DNA of 64,000 nucleotides from Streptomyces sp. NBC_01276. GTDB taxonomy: Bacteria; Actinomycetota; Actinomycetes; Streptomycetales; Streptomycetaceae. Both the position numbers and the translations under genes were made by a program. The stretch lies in assembly GCF_041435355.1 (NCBI RefSeq), contig NZ_CP108442.1, positions 5,640,501-5,704,500 on the forward strand. The letters are read 5' to 3'. This document shows, piece by piece, positions 60,650-64,000 of this stretch (the stretch's first letter is position 1; the number at the start of each line of letters is the position of its first letter). Under the pieces are notes generated by a model. The model did not search any database. It saw nothing but the letters and a program-made list of their open reading frames with translations, and was not told the DNA's origin.

Positions 60650-60696
60650 ACCGGAATCTCCGGATGGGGCCCTTGCCGCCTATTCAGGAGATTCAA

Positions 60697-60900
60697 ATGG
60701 CTAACGGTACCGTGAAGTGGTTCAACTCGGAAAAGGGCTTCGGCTTCATCGAGCAGGACGGTGGCGGCCCGGACGTCTTCGCCCACTACTCGAACATCGC
60801 CACCCAGGGCTTCCGTGAGCTCACCGAGGGTCAGCGCGTGACCTTCGACGTGACGCAGGGCCAGAAGGGCCCCCAGGCGGAGAACATCCTCCCCGCCTAA
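60697..60900 (+). CDS. CspA family cold-shock protein
   Basis: A 67-residue single cold-shock domain that binds single-stranded RNA and DNA. RNP1 is KGFGFIEQ and RNP2 is VFAHYS, with the [11 protein letters not shown] opening. ATG 60697 is chosen over the longer frame start at 60664 because AGGAGA lies just before it and the family starts here. Codon use (with AAC, AAG, GGC) suits a highly expressed gene. The DEAD-box helicase follows after 104 bases, a common pairing for cold adaptation. Confidence 0.95.
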   Translation: MANGTVKWFNSEKGFGFIEQDGGGPDVFAHYSNIATQGFRELTEGQRVTFDVTQGQKGPQAENILPA

Positions 60901-61004
60901 TTTCTTCAGCATGCCGGGGTCCGCGCCGCGAGGTGCGGGCCCCGGCTTGTCTGCTGTCTCGACCGCTGTTTCGCACCTGCCGGTTTCAGGAGGGCTTTTT
61001 CCGC

Positions 61005-62684
61005 ATGACCAGCTCCAGCTCCGCACGACCCAGCCGCCGCCCCACCCGGGGCCGAGGTGCGGCCCAGGGACGTCCGAAGGCTGGCGCGGGACGGCAGAAG
61101 TCCGCCCCCGTTGCCCGGCCGCAAGAATTCACCATGCCCGAACCGCTGACCCCGGCCCTCCCGCCGGTGGCCGCGTTCGAGGACATGGACATGCCCGAGG
61201 CGCTGCTGAAGACCCTCGCCGCCCAGGGCGTGACCGAGCCGTTCCCCATCCAGGCCGCCACGCTGCCGAACTCCCTCGCCGGCCGTGACCTGCTCGGCCG
61301 CGGCCGCACCGGCTCCGGCAAGACGCTGGCCTTCGGCCTGGCCCTGCTCTCCCGCACCTCCGGCCGCCGCGCGCAGCCGAAGGCGCCGCTCGCGCTGGTC
61401 CTCGTACCGACCCGCGAGCTCGCGCAGCAGGTCACCGACGCCCTGGCCCCCTACGCCACGGCCGTCAACCTGCGCATCGCCACCGTCGTCGGCGGCATGT
61501 CGATCAACCGGCAGTCCGGCGCCCTGCGCCGCGGCGCCGAGGTGCTCGTCGCCACCCCCGGCCGCCTGAAGGACCTCATCGACCGCGGCGACGCCGACCT
61601 CTCCCAGGTCGCCGTCACGGTCCTCGACGAGGCCGACCAGATGACCGACATGGGCTTCATGCCGCAGGTCACCGCCCTGCTCAAGCAGGTCGAGCCCGGT
61701 GGCCAGACCATGCTGTTCTCGGCGACCCTCGACAAGAACATCGACAAGCTCGTCAAGATGTTCCTCACCGACCCGGTCGCCTTCTCCGTCGACCCGTCCG
61801 CCGGCGCGGTCAGCACGATGGAGCACCACGTCCTGTACGTCATGGACGAGACCGACAAGAAGGCCGTGGCCACGCGCATAGCCGCACGCGACGGCCGGGT
61901 GATCATGTTCGTCGACACCAAGCGCGGCGTGGACCGCATGGTCAAGAAGCTGCTGGCCGACGGCGTCCGCGCCTCCGGCCTGCACGGCGGACGCTCGCAG
62001 CCGCAGCGCAACCGCACCCTCGACTGGTTCAAGACGGGCGAGGTCACCGCACTGGTCGCCACCAACGTGGCCGCGCGCGGCATCCACATCGACGACCTCG
62101 ACCTCGTCGTCAACGTGGACCCGCCCACCGACCACAAGGACTACCTGCACCGCGGCGGCCGTACCGCCCGCGCCGGCGAGTCCGGCAGCGTGGTCACCCT
62201 GGTCCTGCCCGACCAGAAGCGCGACATGACCCGGCTGATGTCGGACGCCGGGATCACCCCGCGCACCGCGCAGATCAAGTCCTCCGACGAGGAGCTGTCC
62301 CGCCTGACCGGCGCCCGGGAGCCCTCGGGCATCCCCGTGGTGCTGGAGGTCCCGGTCGCGACCCCGCCGAAGCAGCGCTCCGGCTCCGGCTCGGGCTCCG
62401 CGCGCCGCCGCTCGGGCGGTCCGCGCACCGGCTCCGGCACGGGTGCCGCCCCCGCCTCCGGCGGCCGCGGCCGCCGCACCGGCTCCGGCGCGTCCGGGCA
62501 GGCCCCCGCCGCCGGCTCCGACCGCTCCCGCCGCGGTCAGGGCGGCCAGGGCTCCGGCTCGGCCGCCGGCTCCGCCGGTCAGGGCCGCCGCTCCTCCGGG
62601 GGCGCCTCCTCCGGTGGCGCTGCCGCGGCCTCCGCGCGCAGCCGCGTCGGCACCGGCGGCCAGGGCCGCCGCCGGGCGGTCTGA
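61005..62684 (+). CDS. DEAD-box RNA helicase
   Basis: A 559-residue ATP-dependent RNA helicase. The Q motif is PFPIQAATLP, Walker A GRTGSGKT with Lys106, then PTRELAQQ, DEAD at residues 208-211, SAT near 240 and HRGGRTARAG near 380. A basic 40-residue start and a 140-residue Gly/Ser/Arg-rich tail probably bind RNA. It resembles RhlE/CsdA-type helicases. ATG at 61005 has CAGGAGGG upstream. Confidence 0.93.
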   Translation: MTSSSSARPSRRPTRGRGAAQGRPKAGAGRQKSAPVARPQEFTMPEPLTPALPPVAAFEDMDMPEALLKTLAAQGVTEPFPIQAATLPNSLAGRDLLGRGRTGSGKTLAFGLALLSRTSGRRAQPKAPLALVLVPTRELAQQVTDALAPYATAVNLRIATVVGGMSINRQSGALRRGAEVLVATPGRLKDLIDRGDADLSQVAVTVLDEADQMTDMGFMPQVTALLKQVEPGGQTMLFSATLDKNIDKLVKMFLTDPVAFSVDPSAGAVSTMEHHVLYVMDETDKKAVATRIAARDGRVIMFVDTKRGVDRMVKKLLADGVRASGLHGGRSQPQRNRTLDWFKTGEVTALVATNVAARGIHIDDLDLVVNVDPPTDHKDYLHRGGRTARAGESGSVVTLVLPDQKRDMTRLMSDAGITPRTAQIKSSDEELSRLTGAREPSGIPVVLEVPVATPPKQRSGSGSGSARRRSGGPRTGSGTGAAPASGGRGRRTGSGASGQAPAAGSDRSRRGQGGQGSGSAAGSAGQGRRSSGGASSGGAAAASARSRVGTGGQGRRRAV

Positions 62685-62700
62685 CCCCCAGCGACACGAG

Positions 62701-62739
62701 AAGGGGCCGGGTGGTGCGTCACGCACCGCCCGGCCCCTT
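62701..62739. terminator. bidirectional terminator after the helicase gene
   Basis: A 19-base stem with one T-G wobble (62701-62719 with 62721-62739) and flanking A/T bases, located between the converging helicase and phosphatase genes. Confidence 0.85.
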
Positions 62740-62780
62740 CGTGCCGTCCGTGCCCTGCCGGGGCCGGTGCCGGGCCCGCT

Positions 62781-63716
62781 TTAGCGGACCATCTTGGCCT
62801 GGAGCTTCGCGAGCGTCCGCAGGTCCAGGCCCAGGCCGTCCGTCAGGTAGCCGTAGAAGCCGCCGTAGTCGGCGTCCAGCTGCGCGGTCGCCGCCTCCAG
62901 GTAGTCCTGGCGCACCTCCTGGAGCGGGATCAGCAGGTCGGGGTTCTGCATCCGGCCCGACTGCTTGAGGCCCGCCCGGACCTGGGCGTCGTAGGCCCCG
63001 CGGAAGGTGTTCGAGGCCAGGTAGTCGCTCCCGGCCGACGCCTCCGGCACGCCCAGCGCGCGCAGCAGCACGTAGCTCATCCAGCCGGTGCGGTCCTTGC
63101 CGGACGTGCAGTGGTACAGCAGCGGTCCCTGGCCGGAGTCCGCGATCTCCCGCAGCGTCGCCGCGAACTGCGCCCGGTTCTCGGGGCTGCTCACGAAGGT
63201 GCGGTAGATGTCCCGCATGTAGGCCTCGGCCCGGCCGCCGCCCAGCATCTGCTCCTGCTTGACGGGATCGCCGCTGGCGATCGCGCCGACCAGGGTGCCG
63301 TACAGGCCCAGGTCGCTGACCGGGCGGGAGGTGGCGGAGAGCCCGGCCGGCAGCCGGTCGGCGCCGTCGTACTGGACCTCCATGGGGATGCGGAAGTCGA
63401 CGGCCTTGGTGAGGCCGAGACCCGCGACGGTGGTGATGTCCGCCGGGGTCAGCCTGCCCAGCGCGTCGGAGCGGTAGACCAGCCCCTGGCGGACCAGTCC
63501 GCCGGTGTACGTGCGGTAGCCGCCGACGTCACGGACGTTGACGGCGCCCTGGAGCGGGATCTGACGGATCGCCGTTGCCTGCTGCCGGAGGGGGCGGAGG
63601 GCAGCGGCCCCCGCTCCGGGTGCCGCGACGGCGGGCGCCGCGGCGGGAAGGGCGACGGCGGCGGTGAGTGCGACGGCGGCCGCCGTGGACGCCAGACGGA
63701 TTCGGGCACGGCTCAT
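62781..63716 (-). CDS. secreted tyrosine-protein phosphatase
   Basis: A 311-residue exported phosphatase of the MptpB/LipA (Y_phosphatase3) type. A signal peptide ends near AVAAPG (residue 33). FRDVGG-like NVRDVGGYRT comes near 60, YRSDALGRL near 83, and the P loop is HCTSGKDRTG with Cys203 as nucleophile. The Lys in the P loop (GKDR) is typical of enzymes that also act on phosphoinositides. Start ATG 63716. Confidence 0.9.
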   Translation of the reverse strand: MSRARIRLASTAAAVALTAAVALPAAAPAVAAPGAGAAALRPLRQQATAIRQIPLQGAVNVRDVGGYRTYTGGLVRQGLVYRSDALGRLTPADITTVAGLGLTKAVDFRIPMEVQYDGADRLPAGLSATSRPVSDLGLYGTLVGAIASGDPVKQEQMLGGGRAEAYMRDIYRTFVSSPENRAQFAATLREIADSGQGPLLYHCTSGKDRTGWMSYVLLRALGVPEASAGSDYLASNTFRGAYDAQVRAGLKQSGRMQNPDLLIPLQEVRQDYLEAATAQLDADYGGFYGYLTDGLGLDLRTLAKLQAKMVR

Positions 63717-63746
63717 GGGGACGACTCCCGTGGAGGAGAAGGGGGA

Positions 63747-64000
63747 TCACCCTGCCGGTGGCAGGGCGCGGAGCGTGTGCAGTACCGCGTGTGCCTCGGC
63801 CATGACGCGGCCGACGAGCTCCGCACAGGACGGCAGATCCTCGATCACCCCCGCGACCTGGCCGGATGCCATGACACCGAGGTCCGTACGGCCCTCGACC
63901 ATGGACGCCTTCAGGAGCATGGGGGTGTTGGCGGCGAGCAGAACCTGGCTCCAGGACAGGTCCTTGCCGTGTTTCATGGACAGGCCGTCGCGCACCATCC
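63747..64000 (-). CDS. nitronate monooxygenase-like protein (C-terminal part)
   Basis: The last 83 or so residues of a protein whose start lies beyond the window end. LGVMASGQVAGVIEDLPSCAELVGRVMAEAHAVL is the usual C-terminal pattern of FMN-dependent nitronate monooxygenase/2-nitropropane dioxygenase-like enzymes. The barrel and flavin motifs are outside the window, so the assignment is by the C-terminus only. Confidence 0.7.
   Translation of the reverse strand, partial: MVRDGLSMKHGKDLSWSQVLLAANTPMLLKASMVEGRTDLGVMASGQVAGVIEDLPSCAELVGRVMAEAHAVLHTLRALPPAG

Overview
This is chromosomal DNA from a Streptomyces-type actinomycete. The base composition is strongly GC-rich with G or C at nearly every third codon position, many starts are GTG, genes often overlap by four bases, and the block order hisDCB-hisH-priA-hisF-hisI-trpE-trpC-trpM-trpB-trpA-lgt, then gltB-gltD, is the one known from Streptomyces. 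About 65 genes are supported. I see no rRNA, CRISPR array, insertion sequence or prophage. Most of the other long open frames are shadows produced by the GC skew.

Layout. 1-2263 holds an ABC exporter pair (the ATPase is cut by the window edge) and a DUF2567 membrane protein. 2311-5177 is a minus-strand run: YbaK-type deacylase, LON-substrate-domain protein and a large beta-solenoid membrane protein. 5302-12125 is the histidine cluster, with a 55-residue membrane protein and a RidA-family protein inserted. 12145-18716 is the tryptophan cluster with its associated membrane proteins and trpM; it ends in a strong hairpin. trpF is absent, as expected where PriA serves both pathways. 18812-20842 encodes an anchored DsbA-like protein and Lgt.

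20903-29643 is a minus-strand, translationally coupled seven-gene operon: four ADP-ribosylglycohydrolase-family proteins, a ribokinase-family sugar kinase, a CaiB-type CoA-transferase and a CitE/HpcH-type lyase. It reads like a pathway that releases a ribosyl group, phosphorylates the sugar and processes an acid through a CoA thioester. It is the best candidate here for an undescribed system.

29913-37035 has a VIT-family transporter and glutamate synthase (gltB, gltD). 37166-43641 is a more variable region: a GntR/UTRA regulator paired with a UTRA-only protein, a small secreted protein, a GNAT acetyltransferase, a large LuxR-type ATPase regulator and a lipoprotein. 43993-50653 holds a secreted DUF1906 protein, a flavin-fold protein, a VWA protein, a wrecked acyl-CoA dehydrogenase, PadR, an LLM oxidoreductase, an SDR and an alpha/beta hydrolase. 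A tRNA-like element with a GCA (Cys) anticodon and an odd acceptor stem follows.

50816-54461 includes two stand-alone CorA-like membrane modules, a methyltransferase and small membrane proteins. 54443-60490 resembles the KstR2 regulon of mycobacteria (catabolism of steroid rings C and D): fadE32-like, fadE31-like, a broken enoyl-CoA hydratase, a broken fadE30-like gene, ipdF, kstR2 and fadA6, with a near-consensus KstR2 site between the two broken genes. Three beta-oxidation genes in this part of the window carry large internal deletions, so the pathway appears to be decaying. 60697-64000 has a cold-shock protein with a terminator-like leader, a DEAD-box helicase, a secreted tyrosine phosphatase and the end of a nitronate monooxygenase-like gene.
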